From Actinobacillus seminis (lineage in GTDB: Bacteria > Pseudomonadota > Gammaproteobacteria > Enterobacterales > Pasteurellaceae), in NCBI RefSeq assembly GCF_002263215.1, contig NZ_NLFK01000004.1:1-64000 (forward strand): DNA of 64,000 nucleotides. Direction: 5' to 3'. The notes under the pieces are model-generated. The model saw only the letters and a program-made list of their open reading frames with translations. It was not told where the DNA came from and did no database searches. Below are positions 30,361-38,408 of this stretch, piece by piece; the stretch's first letter is position 1, and each line of letters starts with the position of its first letter. The position numbers and the translations under genes were made by a program.

Positions 30361-30747
30361 GTGAAAAAGTTTGATGAAATCAACATTATTCCTTTCATTG
30401 ATATTATGTTGGTACTGTTAGCCATTGTACTAATTACCGCCAGTTTTATTTCTCAAGGTAAAATCCAAGTTAATGTCCCTAAAGCCAGTACAACGGTCGC
30501 TTTCAAATCCGATGATTTAGCTAAATTATTAACGGTAACCGAGGACGGTGATATTTATTTTAATGATCAACCGATTTCATTGGAAAAGTTGGAACAAGAA
30601 GTGACACAATGGGATAAAGCACAAAAAGTCACATTAAAAGTAGATGCGGGTTCAACATTCCAAAATTTTGTAACCATCACTGACTTAATGGCGAAATATC
30701 AAATTACCAATGTCGCCATTGTGACCATGAAAGAAAAAGGAAAATAA
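30361..30747 (+). CDS. exbD: Biopolymer transport protein ExbD
   Basis: 128 residues, one N-terminal membrane helix preceded by the motif [20 protein letters not shown], whose Asp (in IDIM) is the protonatable residue of the channel. The periplasmic domain follows. GTG start one base after the exbB stop, behind GGAG; its stop abuts the tonB ATG. Confidence 0.95.
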   Translation: MKKFDEINIIPFIDIMLVLLAIVLITASFISQGKIQVNVPKASTTVAFKSDDLAKLLTVTEDGDIYFNDQPISLEKLEQEVTQWDKAQKVTLKVDAGSTFQNFVTITDLMAKYQITNVAIVTMKEKGK

Positions 30748-31502
30748 ATGGTCAGTAAACGTTATTCTTGGGTTGGTTTTTTTCTCTCTTTGCTCTTTCA
30801 TGCCACGCTCATTATTGCGATTTTCTATACTGTTAATCAGGATAGCGCCAACAGTCAAGCGGCTGAAGAACAAACATCTATTTCAATAGAAATGATGATG
30901 GGAACGGTGATGGAGGAACCTGAACCGGAACCGCAAAACGAGCCCGACCCAAAACAAGAAGTGATTGCTAAAGAAGAAGTCGCTGATCCTACAATAAAAC
31001 CGGAACCGAAAAAAGAAACGCCGCCGGAAAAGAAACCGGAAAAACCGAAGGAAAAAGTTAAACCTAAAAAAAGAAAGACAAACCTAAACCGAAAAAACAA
31101 GATGATAGACCGAAAAGCGATCGAGTTGTCGATTCTGACGCTAAGATAAATGCGGTACGCTCCGGCAACGCGAATGTCACGACACTAAATCCGAATCTCA
31201 CAGGAAACGGTAGTAATACTGATGAACTTAGTGCCTATCGCTCAGCGTTGAGACGCGAGATAGAACGACATAAACGCTATCCAAAACGCGCTAAAATGAT
31301 GCGTCGCCAAGGGATTGTTACAATCGCTTTCACCATCGGCGCAGATGGTAGTTTAAGCAATGTGCGCGTTGTTAAAAGCTCAGGCACAAACGATTTGGAT
31401 CAGGCTGCGTTAAATGCGGTTCAAAGTGCGCGCTCGATTGGACCTAGACCTAAAGGCATGAGCAGCGCAATTAATGTGCCAATTAGCTTTAAAATTCAGT
31501 AA
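30748..31502 (+). pseudogene. tonB: Energy transducer TonB, one frameshift
   Basis: N-terminal membrane anchor (VGFFLSLLFHATLIIAIFY), then a Pro/Glu/Lys-rich spanner (PEPEPQNEPDPKQE...) and a C-terminal TonB domain (REIERHKRYPKRAKMMRRQG to NVPISFKIQ). The frame breaks in the A7 run at 31066-31072. One added A restores KPKKKKDKPKPKKQDDRPKS and joins the halves, giving about 251 residues. Because the damage is a homopolymer change, and the receptor and ExbBD are intact, a sequencing error is more likely than loss of TonB. Confidence 0.85.
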
Positions 31503-31527
31503 GTTAATATTTCAAAGTTAATGTATC

Positions 31528-31568
31528 AAAAACCCAATCTTGTCTTGATAAGATTGGGTTTTGTTTTG
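31528..31568 (+). terminator. Terminator after tonB
   Basis: AAACCCAATCTT and AAGATTGGGTTT pair around GTCTTGAT, followed by a T-rich stretch. Confidence 0.85.
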
Positions 31569-31609
31569 TCCGATATGCTAAATAATTAAGAGCAACTATT
31601 TTGTCTACT

Positions 31610-31743
31610 ATGCTTGGATTAAAACTATACTCTGTAATGGACGCTGCCTTGATTTTTTAAGAAAAGTTGAGTCTAAAATTCCTCAAAGTAACGATTATGG
31701 AACAGAGCGTTCTTTTGTTGGAATAGTATTTATTAACGCTTAA
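31610..31743 (+). pseudogene. Relic resembling the N-terminus of a ToxN/AbiQ-type endoribonuclease toxin
   Basis: With one base added at about 31641 the frame from ATG 31610 reads MLGLKLYSVNGRCLDFLRKV then ESKIPQSNDYGTERSFVGIV and stops after FINA at 31743, overlapping the ffh stop by 11 bases. The order (short beta strand K-L/F-Y, ...YL..., K.P.S..., F.GIV) recalls the start of ToxN/AbiQ type III toxins, normally about 160-170 residues. No tandem antitoxin repeats are visible upstream. Similarity is from memory and short. Confidence 0.4.
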
Positions 31744-33118
31744 ACAGTCCGCCGAGCCCGCCTAAGCTGCCCATATTTCCCATCATTCCTTGCATACCGC
31801 GCATCATTTTCGCCATGCCTCCTTTGCGCATTTTTTTCATCATGCGCTGCATTTCGTCAAATTGTTTGAGTAATTTATTGACATCTTGCACCTGCGTACC
31901 GGAACCTAAAGCGATACGACGACGACGGGAACCTTTGATAATTTCCGGATTGGCGCGTTCTTTTAAGGTCATGGAGTTAATAATAGCTTCCATTTTGACA
32001 AATATTTTGTCATCTACTTGATTTTTTACATGGGCGGGCAGATTTTTCGCGCCGGGTAATTTCTCCAACATGGACATCATGCCACCCATTTTTTTCATTT
32101 CAACCAATTGCTCGCAGAAATCGTCAAGGGTAAAGTGGTCGCCTTTTTTAAACTTCGCTGCCATTTTTTGCGCTTTTTCTTGATCGACGTTGCGTTGCAA
32201 ATCTTCGATCAAGGATAAAACGTCTCCCATGCCTAAAATACGCGACGCGACGCGATCGGGATGGAATGGCTCAAGGGCATCCGTTTTTTCGCCAACCCCT
32301 AAAAATTTAATCGGTTTGCCGGTTATTTGGCGGATGGATAACGCCGCTCCGCCACGGGCATCCCCATCCACTTTGGTTAAGATCACGCCGGTTAAGGGTA
32401 GCGCTTGGTTAAAGGCTTTGGCGGTATTTGCTGCATCTTGACCCGTCATGGCATCTACGGTAAACAGAGTTTCGATTGGTTGAAGGGCGGAGTGAATTTG
32501 TTGGATTTCTTCCATCATTTCCCCGTCCACGTGTAAGCGACCGGCTGTATCCACAATCAAGACGTCGTAGAATTTTAATTTCGCTTCAGCAAGGGCGTTT
32601 TGGGCAATTTCTACCGGTTTTTGTTGGGTATTAGATGGGTAAAAAGCGACGCCAACCGCTTGCGCTAAGGTTTCTAGTTGTTTGATTGCCGCCGGGCGGT
32701 AAACGTCAGCTGAAACGACTAAGACTTTCTTTTTATGGCGCTGTTTTAAAAATTGAGCTAATTTTCCGACGGATGTGGTTTTTCCCGCCCCTTGTAAACC
32801 CGCCATCAAGATCACTGCCGGCGGTTGCGTGGCTAAATTTAATTGTTCGTTGGCTTCGCCCATGGCGTTTTCAAGCTCAGCTTGCACAATTTTGAGAAAC
32901 TCTTGCCCCGGGGTGAGGCTTTTGTTGACATCTTCGCCGATCGCGCGGGCTTTGACTTTGTTGATAAAATCGCGTACCACCGGTAATGCTACGTCGGCTT
33001 CAAGTAACGCCATCCGCACTTCGCGCAGCGTCTCTTTGATATTTTCTTCGGTTAAGCGTCCTTTGCCCGTGATATTGCGCAGAGTTTTGGACAGGCGATC
33101 TGATAAATTTTCAAACAT
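31733..33118 (-). CDS. ffh: Signal recognition particle protein Ffh
   Basis: 461 residues. N domain, then the SRP GTPase with GLQGAGKTTSVGKLA (near 107), DVYRPAAIKQLE, DTAGRLHVD and TKVDGDARGGAAL, and a methionine-rich M domain (from about 330) with RRRRIALGSGTQVQDVNKLL that binds 4.5S RNA. The tail is Gly/Met rich (GGMAKMMRGMQGMMGN). Divergent from ypjD. Confidence 0.97.
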   Translation of the reverse strand: MFENLSDRLSKTLRNITGKGRLTEENIKETLREVRMALLEADVALPVVRDFINKVKARAIGEDVNKSLTPGQEFLKIVQAELENAMGEANEQLNLATQPPAVILMAGLQGAGKTTSVGKLAQFLKQRHKKKVLVVSADVYRPAAIKQLETLAQAVGVAFYPSNTQQKPVEIAQNALAEAKLKFYDVLIVDTAGRLHVDGEMMEEIQQIHSALQPIETLFTVDAMTGQDAANTAKAFNQALPLTGVILTKVDGDARGGAALSIRQITGKPIKFLGVGEKTDALEPFHPDRVASRILGMGDVLSLIEDLQRNVDQEKAQKMAAKFKKGDHFTLDDFCEQLVEMKKMGGMMSMLEKLPGAKNLPAHVKNQVDDKIFVKMEAIINSMTLKERANPEIIKGSRRRRIALGSGTQVQDVNKLLKQFDEMQRMMKKMRKGGMAKMMRGMQGMMGNMGSLGGLGGLFKR

Positions 33119-33260
33119 TATTGATCCTAACTTTATTCGATAAAATTGCCCTCATTATACTGAAATTCGGTAGATTTTCATCATTTGAAAGAAATTTATA
33201 GCGATTTTAGCAGAGCATCGCTAGAATAAACTGCTAATTTATATTCAGGGAGATAATTAG

Positions 33261-34064
33261 ATGGAGTTTGCTTTCGTTTCGGTCTTGTTATATTTACTTA
33301 GTATTTTATTGATCGTGCCTTTATTGGTGAAAGCGCATAGCAGTGGGAGAATGGAGAAACGTAAGCAATATGTCTTTTTTTTAACCGCACTTTTCGCCCT
33401 TATCTGCCATCTTGTCAGTTTGCATACGTTAATTCATCATTTATTCAGCGGACAACGTTTTACTTTGATGGACGTTGGTTCGTTGCTTAGTGTGATCATT
33501 GCGGGATTGGCGACGGTTGCCATGATATTTCGCGTGAATACCCTTTGGGTATTGCTGCCGATTGTGTATTGTTTTGCGATAATCAATTTAATTTTGCAAG
33601 CGTTATTGCCGGGATCGATTGTGCAACATTTGGCGCAAAATACGGGGTTGTTAATTCATATCGGGTTGGCGCTTTTTGCTTATGCGCTTTGCTTTATCGC
33701 CACGCTTTATGCTATTCAATTGCGTTGGATTGATTATCAATTAAAGAGTAAAAAAATGGCACTTTCGCCGCTTATTCCTCCGTTGATGACCGTGGAACGG
33801 CATTTTTTCCGTTTATTGCTTACTGGCGAGATTCTGTTAACGTTGACTTTAGTTTCAGGCGCGATTTATTTGGCAGATTTTTTTGCGACGCAGAATATTC
33901 AAAAAGCGTGGCTATCGTTAATGGCATGGATGATTTTCGGGATTGCGTTGCTGGGACATTGGAAATTATATTGGCGCGGAAAAAAGATGATTGTTTATAC
34001 CATTTCAGGTATGATTCTGCTGACTGTTGCTTATTTTGGCAGTCGGGTCATGTTTGCCCTATAA
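33261..34064 (+). CDS. ypjD: YpjD-like inner-membrane protein, cytochrome c assembly (HemX/CcmC) family
   Basis: 267 residues with eight hydrophobic segments. It belongs to the cytochrome c assembly family related to HemX and CcmC; the segment NTGLLIHIGLALFAYALCFI with its histidine is typical. E. coli ypjD lies beside ffh and yfjD, the same order as here. Function is not established. GGGAG ribosome binding site. Confidence 0.85.
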   Translation: MEFAFVSVLLYLLSILLIVPLLVKAHSSGRMEKRKQYVFFLTALFALICHLVSLHTLIHHLFSGQRFTLMDVGSLLSVIIAGLATVAMIFRVNTLWVLLPIVYCFAIINLILQALLPGSIVQHLAQNTGLLIHIGLALFAYALCFIATLYAIQLRWIDYQLKSKKMALSPLIPPLMTVERHFFRLLLTGEILLTLTLVSGAIYLADFFATQNIQKAWLSLMAWMIFGIALLGHWKLYWRGKKMIVYTISGMILLTVAYFGSRVMFAL

Positions 34065-34140
34065 CTATGGTAAAGTGCGGTTGAAAATCAACGAAAAATG
34101 ACCGCGCTTTGATGATTAATCAATATAGGATTGCTTTATT

Positions 34141-35433
34141 TTGGATACGATTCCCCTTAGCTCGTTAGTGATTGCACTGGTCATTTTACTTATTCTCTCC
34201 GCTTATTTCTCAAGTTCTGAAACCGGGCTGCTTGCCGCCAATCGTTACCGGATGCGTTTTTTAGCCGAAAAAGGACACCGCGGCGCGAAAAAAGCGGAAA
34301 AATTATTGAAAAAAACCGATACCTTGCTTAGTTTGATCTTAATTTGTAATAACTTGGTCAATATTTCTGCCTCGGCGTTGGCAACTATTATCGGGATGCG
34401 TTTATATGGGGATGTTGGGGTAGCTATCGCGACCGGTGTATTGACCTTTGTGATGCTGATTTTTTCGGAGATTTTCCCGAAAAGTATTGCTGCGCTGTAT
34501 CCGGAAAGAGTGGCGTTTTTTGCCAGCCATTTTTTGGCGCTATTGATGAAATTATTAAGCCCGTTAGTGTTCTTTATGAACTTGATTATTCGCGGCTTGA
34601 TGAAATTATTCCGTTTAAACCCGGAAGCGAAAGCGCATTCGCTAAGTCCGGAGGAGTTGCGTGCTATCGTTAATCAATCGGCGCAATTTATTCCCGCTGC
34701 CCACCATGAGATGCTGTTGTCAATTTTGGATTTAGAAGCGGTGACGGTGGATGATATTATGGTGCCGCGTAATGATATTGGTGGGATTGATATTGATGAT
34801 GACTGGAAAGCGATTATGCGCCAGTTAAATCATGCGGCTCATGGTAAAGTGGTGTTGTATAAAGGCAGTATGGATGAAAAAGTGCTGGGTGTTTTGCGTG
34901 TGCGCGAGGCGTATCGCTTGATGTTGGATAAAAATGAGTTTACTAAAGAAACCTTAATTCGCGCGGTGGATGAAGCCTATTTTATTCCGGAAGGTACTCC
35001 GTTGAATGCGCAATTATTAAATTTCCGCAACAATAAAGAGCGGGTTGGCTTGGTGGTGGATGAATATGGCGATATTAAAGGGTTGGTGACCTTGGAAGAT
35101 ATTTTGGAGGAAATCGTCGGCGAATTTACGACCTCGACTGCGCCCTCTATTGATGATGAAGTCACGCCGCAGCTGGATGGCTCTATGATTATTGAGGGTT
35201 CCGCCAATATTCGCGATTTGAATAAAGTGTTCGATTGGCATTTGGAAACGGAAGAGGCGCGTACCTTTAACGGATTGATCTTGGAACATTTGGAGGAGAT
35301 CCCGGATGAAGGTACGGTGTGTGAAATTGATGGATTGCGTATTACGATTTTGGATGTGGCGGATAACGTGATTAAGCAAGCCAAAGTTGAGCGGGTTAAG
35401 TTTCTGGAGAAAGATGAGGAAAAGGCTGAGTAA
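34141..35433 (+). CDS. YfjD-like CNNM/CorC-HlyC family membrane protein
   Basis: 430 residues: an N-terminal DUF21 (CNNM) membrane domain with YFSSSETGLLAANRYRMRFL (near 22-41), a CBS pair (VDDIMVPRNDIGGIDIDDDW and GLVVDEYGDIKGLVTLEDIL), and a C-terminal CorC_HlyC transporter-associated domain (GSANIRDLNKVFDW). The family is linked to magnesium or cobalt efflux; the earlier name haemolysin is misleading. TTG start: MDTIPLSS matches the N-terminus of the Haemophilus homologue as I recall it, and TAGGA lies upstream. Confidence 0.88.
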   Translation: MDTIPLSSLVIALVILLILSAYFSSSETGLLAANRYRMRFLAEKGHRGAKKAEKLLKKTDTLLSLILICNNLVNISASALATIIGMRLYGDVGVAIATGVLTFVMLIFSEIFPKSIAALYPERVAFFASHFLALLMKLLSPLVFFMNLIIRGLMKLFRLNPEAKAHSLSPEELRAIVNQSAQFIPAAHHEMLLSILDLEAVTVDDIMVPRNDIGGIDIDDDWKAIMRQLNHAAHGKVVLYKGSMDEKVLGVLRVREAYRLMLDKNEFTKETLIRAVDEAYFIPEGTPLNAQLLNFRNNKERVGLVVDEYGDIKGLVTLEDILEEIVGEFTTSTAPSIDDEVTPQLDGSMIIEGSANIRDLNKVFDWHLETEEARTFNGLILEHLEEIPDEGTVCEIDGLRITILDVADNVIKQAKVERVKFLEKDEEKAE

Positions 35434-35450
35434 TCAGCCTCAGACCGCTG
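35424..35450 (+). repeat. Intergenic hairpin element shared with the nhaC 3' end
   Basis: GGCTGA-gtaa-TCAGCC overlaps the stop codon of the CorC-family gene and continues CTCAGACCGCTGACAA. The complement of 1490-1538 carries CTCAGCCTCAGACCGCT in the same order, so two unrelated genes end with the same element. A second hairpin (CCACTATTTTT/AAAAATAGTGG, about 35459-35493) follows and probably terminates transcription. Confidence 0.55.
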
Positions 35451-35517
35451 ACAACCCCCACTATTTTTACAATCAATAAAAAATAGTGGAGTTGTTTTGT
35501 ATTTGATGGCTTGTAAA

Positions 35518-35891
35518 CTAATATTCTTGCCCTACTAATTTTAGAACGCTCATTCCAAGTATTCGGCGATATACCTCAATATATTCCCTTATCCAAGCCA
35601 TAAAACAATATAAAATAGCTCGGATAACAAGGGCTATCTTCTTGATATTTTGGGCAGAACTACGTTCTACGGTTTCTTTGCCTCTTGCATAAATCACTTT
35701 TCCTTTTTCGCTTAGCCTTACTTCATTGGCTCTATCGACGCTTGCTTGATAAATATGGCGTGTAATGAGTTTTTGACCGGATTGGCTTTGACTACAAGGT
35801 TGTCCGGCCGGGCAATTAACACAAACCGCTTTATTCGACACATAACAGTGATAACCCTTTCGTGTCGTTGTTTGGTAAATAAGCGTTTCGC
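35518..35891 (-). mobile_element. IS1182-family transposase C-terminal relic
   Basis: Minus-strand frame reads ETLIYQTTTRKGYHCYVSNK, then AVCVNCPAGQPCSQSQSGQK, SEKGKVIYARGKETVERS and NIKKIALVI. The KETVER and CQNxKKIA signatures are those of IS1182-type DDE transposases. The stretch between VERS and NIKKIA (FADAKE...) is deleted, and everything before ETLIY is missing. The relic ends exactly where the CRISPR array begins. Confidence 0.8.
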
Positions 35892-36850
35892 ATTGTAGTT
35901 CCCTTTCTCATTTCGCAGTGCTACAATTATGTAATGTGTTGTAACGTAATAAAAAAGGTTGTAGTTCCCTTTCTCATTTCGCAGTGCTACAATTCTAAGC
36001 CCTGTTTCAAGTCAAAGGCAAGTGTTGTAGTTCCCTTTCTCATTTCGCAGTGCTACAATTAGGGTATTCACGACCAACCATTGCCCAAGGTTGTAGTTCC
36101 CTTTCTCATTTCGCAGTGCTACAATTGAAGATACAGGTTATAAGCGAATAGGTTTGTTGTAGTTCCCTTTCTCATTTCGCAGTGCTACAATGGATTAAGG
36201 CGGGAGGAATCGATTAAGTTTGTTGTAGTTCCCTTTCTCATTTCGCAGTGCTACAATGCTTACCAAGCGTTTTAATGTATGGTGCAAGTTGTAGTTCCCT
36301 TTCTCATTTCGCAGTGCTATAATAAAGGAGATTTAACTATGGATAAAGAAAAAGTTGTAGTTCCCTTTCTCATTTCGCAGTGCTACAATTTGACTGCATT
36401 TTCAAAAGACTCGTAAGCAGTTGTAGTTCCCTTTCTCATTTCGCAGTGCTACAATGCAAACTACGTCTTGCCGACACTTTCGTGGGTTGTAGTTCCCTTT
36501 CTCATTTCGCAGTGCTACAATAAGATGGGTATATTATTCACCAGACACTGCGTTGTAGTTCCCTTTCTCATTTCGCAGTGCTACAATTCTAAACAAATAA
36601 TCATTTCTCACCTCGCAGTTGTAGTTCCCTTTCTCATTTCGCAGTGCTACAATGACATTAGCTGGCTTTTGCGTGGTAATGGCGTTGTAGTTCCCTTTCT
36701 CATTTCGCAGTGCTACAATCTCCCCCGCCCGCTCTATCTGTTTGTTTTGTTGTAGTTCCCTTTCTCATTTCGCAGTGCTACAATTTTCACGATTAGCATA
36801 TAAGTGCGCAATGTGTTGTAGTTCCCTTTCTCATTTCGCAGTGCTACAAT
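35892..36850 (+). CRISPR. Type II-C CRISPR array, 15 repeats and 14 spacers
   Basis: 36-bp repeats beginning GTTGTAGTTCCC and ending GCAGTGCTACAAT, with 30-bp spacers (period 66; spacer 13 at 36720-36748 has 29). The repeat differs at one base from the repeat I recall for Neisseria II-C. Repeat 1 begins with A instead of G next to the IS1182 relic, and repeat 7 has T for C at position 33 (GCTATAAT). Each repeat ends in an extended -10 (TGCTACAAT), so every spacer may be transcribed from its own promoter, as reported in Neisseria meningitidis, with crRNAs on the plus strand. Confidence 0.98.
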
Positions 36851-36852
36851 TC

Positions 36853-36896
36853 CGATGCGCTGGTGCCTTATTATTCAAGGCGCCAGCGCATTTTTG
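36853..36896 (+). terminator. Terminator just after the CRISPR array
   Basis: ATGCGCTGGTGCCTT pairs with AAGGCGCCAGCGCAT across ATTATTC, followed by TTTTTG. It starts three bases after the last repeat and would end transcripts from the array. The following 36897-37117 is AT-rich, has one uptake signal (near 36959) and no gene that I can see. Confidence 0.85.
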
Positions 36897-37117
36897 TTAG
36901 TAAAAAAATCGAGGAAATTATTTCAAAATATGCCTTTTTCGTGAAATATTTAGCAAAAAGTGCGGTTAAAATTTGAAAAGATTTGTGTAAAAAAAGAAGT
37001 TTTTGCTGAAATTTAGTAAAAATTTCTGTCTATAAAATAGTTAATCAAATCATGTGAGCGGTTAAATTTTGCTCAAAATAAATGAGGCATAAATTGTAAC
37101 AAATACTATTTTTATCG

Positions 37118-37444
37118 CTAAAAAAGTAGCATTTGATTGGCATTTACTTTCTTCTCTTGAATTTTTAACTCGCCTAACAAAATCGTCATACCGGCAAATT
37201 GCTTTTCCGTTACTTCAAGACAACGGATGGCGCCCTCTTCAGGTAAATGTTCACATAAACGTTTGTGGTGTTTTTCCAGCGAATCTCGCCCTCGAACAAT
37301 ACGGGCATACACCGAAAGTTGTAACATTTGATAGCCATCTTTAAGCAAAAATTGCCGAAATTGATTGGCAGCTTTGCGTTTTGCTGCGGTCGTAACCGGT
37401 AAGTCAAAAAAGACGATCATTCTCATAAATTTTGCCTCATTCAT
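37118..37444 (-). CDS. cas2: CRISPR-associated endonuclease Cas2 (type II-C)
   Basis: 108 residues. [20 protein letters not shown] is the ferredoxin-fold start with the metal-binding Asp, and [20 protein letters not shown] is typical of II-C Cas2. It forms the adaptation complex with Cas1. The start ATG at 37444 (MNEAKFMR) is favoured by a GAGG nine bases upstream; an ATG two codons earlier sits too close. Overlaps the cas1 3' end by eight bases. Confidence 0.95.
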   Translation of the reverse strand: MNEAKFMRMIVFFDLPVTTAAKRKAANQFRQFLLKDGYQMLQLSVYARIVRGRDSLEKHHKRLCEHLPEEGAIRCLEVTEKQFAGMTILLGELKIQEKKVNANQMLLF

Positions 37445-38351
37445 ATTCATGTTCCTCAAGTGGTAGCATTTCAGGGAGTTTTAACTGTTGGGCATTGCGG
37501 CTTATTAATGCGATTTGAAAAGACGAAATGGTACGATCAATTGCCGCCAGAACACTGAACGTTTGCTGATTGATGCCAATTTGATAATGCAATAAGCGGA
37601 TCAATTGTTGCTTCGTTGCCGGGGTTAAGCCATCTTCAAGTTTTCCCTCTTGCCATAAGCGCCATACCATTAAATCCACTAACGGACGAAAAGGTTCAAT
37701 AAAATCATCAGCAAGATTGAATGGATTTTGTTCATTATGATGAAACAACCCCAACGTCGGCAACCAGCCATATTGCACCAAGGCTCTTGCTACCGCAGAA
37801 CGCAATACAGTATAGGCATAATTTAGATGGGCATTAATCCGGTTTTCTTGCCGGCGACGGAAATCTTTACCAAAGGCAGTTTGAAAATAAAGTAAAGCCG
37901 CTTGCGCTTCGATATTATCTTTATCACCTGATTTCACTTGATTTGCCATAGCATAAAGCATTTTTGCTTCTTTTACATGATAAGATTGAGTTAGCACAAA
38001 TGCCTGATTACGAATTTTCTGTTGGATAATCACTTGCCATAACTGTTTTTTCTGCGGTTGGCTCATTTCAAGCTGTAATTTGAGTGTTTTTAATTGGCGG
38101 TGATATTGAGCAAAAGGTAGCCATTGCCCACAAGGTAAAAATTGCTCATCACAGGTCAGCAACGTGATACCGTATTGTGCAAGGGCAGAAAATAATGGAA
38201 CCGTGATCACCGTTTCCCGACTTTCTATCACGATAATCGCAATGTCTTCCAGAGGAACGGTAAATTCATTTTCGTCCTGTTGAATTAACATCTGTTGGCG
38301 TTGTAAAGATAATTTTCCGCCATGACTAATTAAAATACTTCGCCAGCTCAT
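37437..38351 (-). CDS. cas1: CRISPR-associated endonuclease Cas1 (type II-C)
   Basis: 304 residues, from [20 protein letters not shown]. Conserved features: [19 protein letters not shown], the segment [20 protein letters not shown] with the catalytic region, and [20 protein letters not shown] with metal-binding His and Asp/Glu. It integrates new spacers with Cas2. ATG 38351 has AAGGAG six bases upstream; the seven codons before it are unlikely to be translated. Confidence 0.96.
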   Translation of the reverse strand: MSWRSILISHGGKLSLQRQQMLIQQDENEFTVPLEDIAIIVIESRETVITVPLFSALAQYGITLLTCDEQFLPCGQWLPFAQYHRQLKTLKLQLEMSQPQKKQLWQVIIQQKIRNQAFVLTQSYHVKEAKMLYAMANQVKSGDKDNIEAQAALLYFQTAFGKDFRRRQENRINAHLNYAYTVLRSAVARALVQYGWLPTLGLFHHNEQNPFNLADDFIEPFRPLVDLMVWRLWQEGKLEDGLTPATKQQLIRLLHYQIGINQQTFSVLAAIDRTISSFQIALISRNAQQLKLPEMLPLEEHEYE

Positions 38352-38408
38352 CTTTTTCTCCTTGAATGACAAAAAATCCCTGTCTTCAACGGAAAACAGG
38401 GATTGGGA

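Noticed and set aside
30901-31080. Pro/Glu/Lys repeat as an independent repeat locus
   Set aside because: It is the normal proline-rich spacer of TonB.
36468-36755. A 95-codon plus-strand frame with the repeated peptide VVVPFLISQCYN
   Set aside because: It is the translation of CRISPR repeats (66-bp period, a multiple of three) and not a gene.
35958-36850. Self-targeting spacers
   Set aside because: By eye I found no match of any spacer to the rest of the window; a genome-wide search would be needed.
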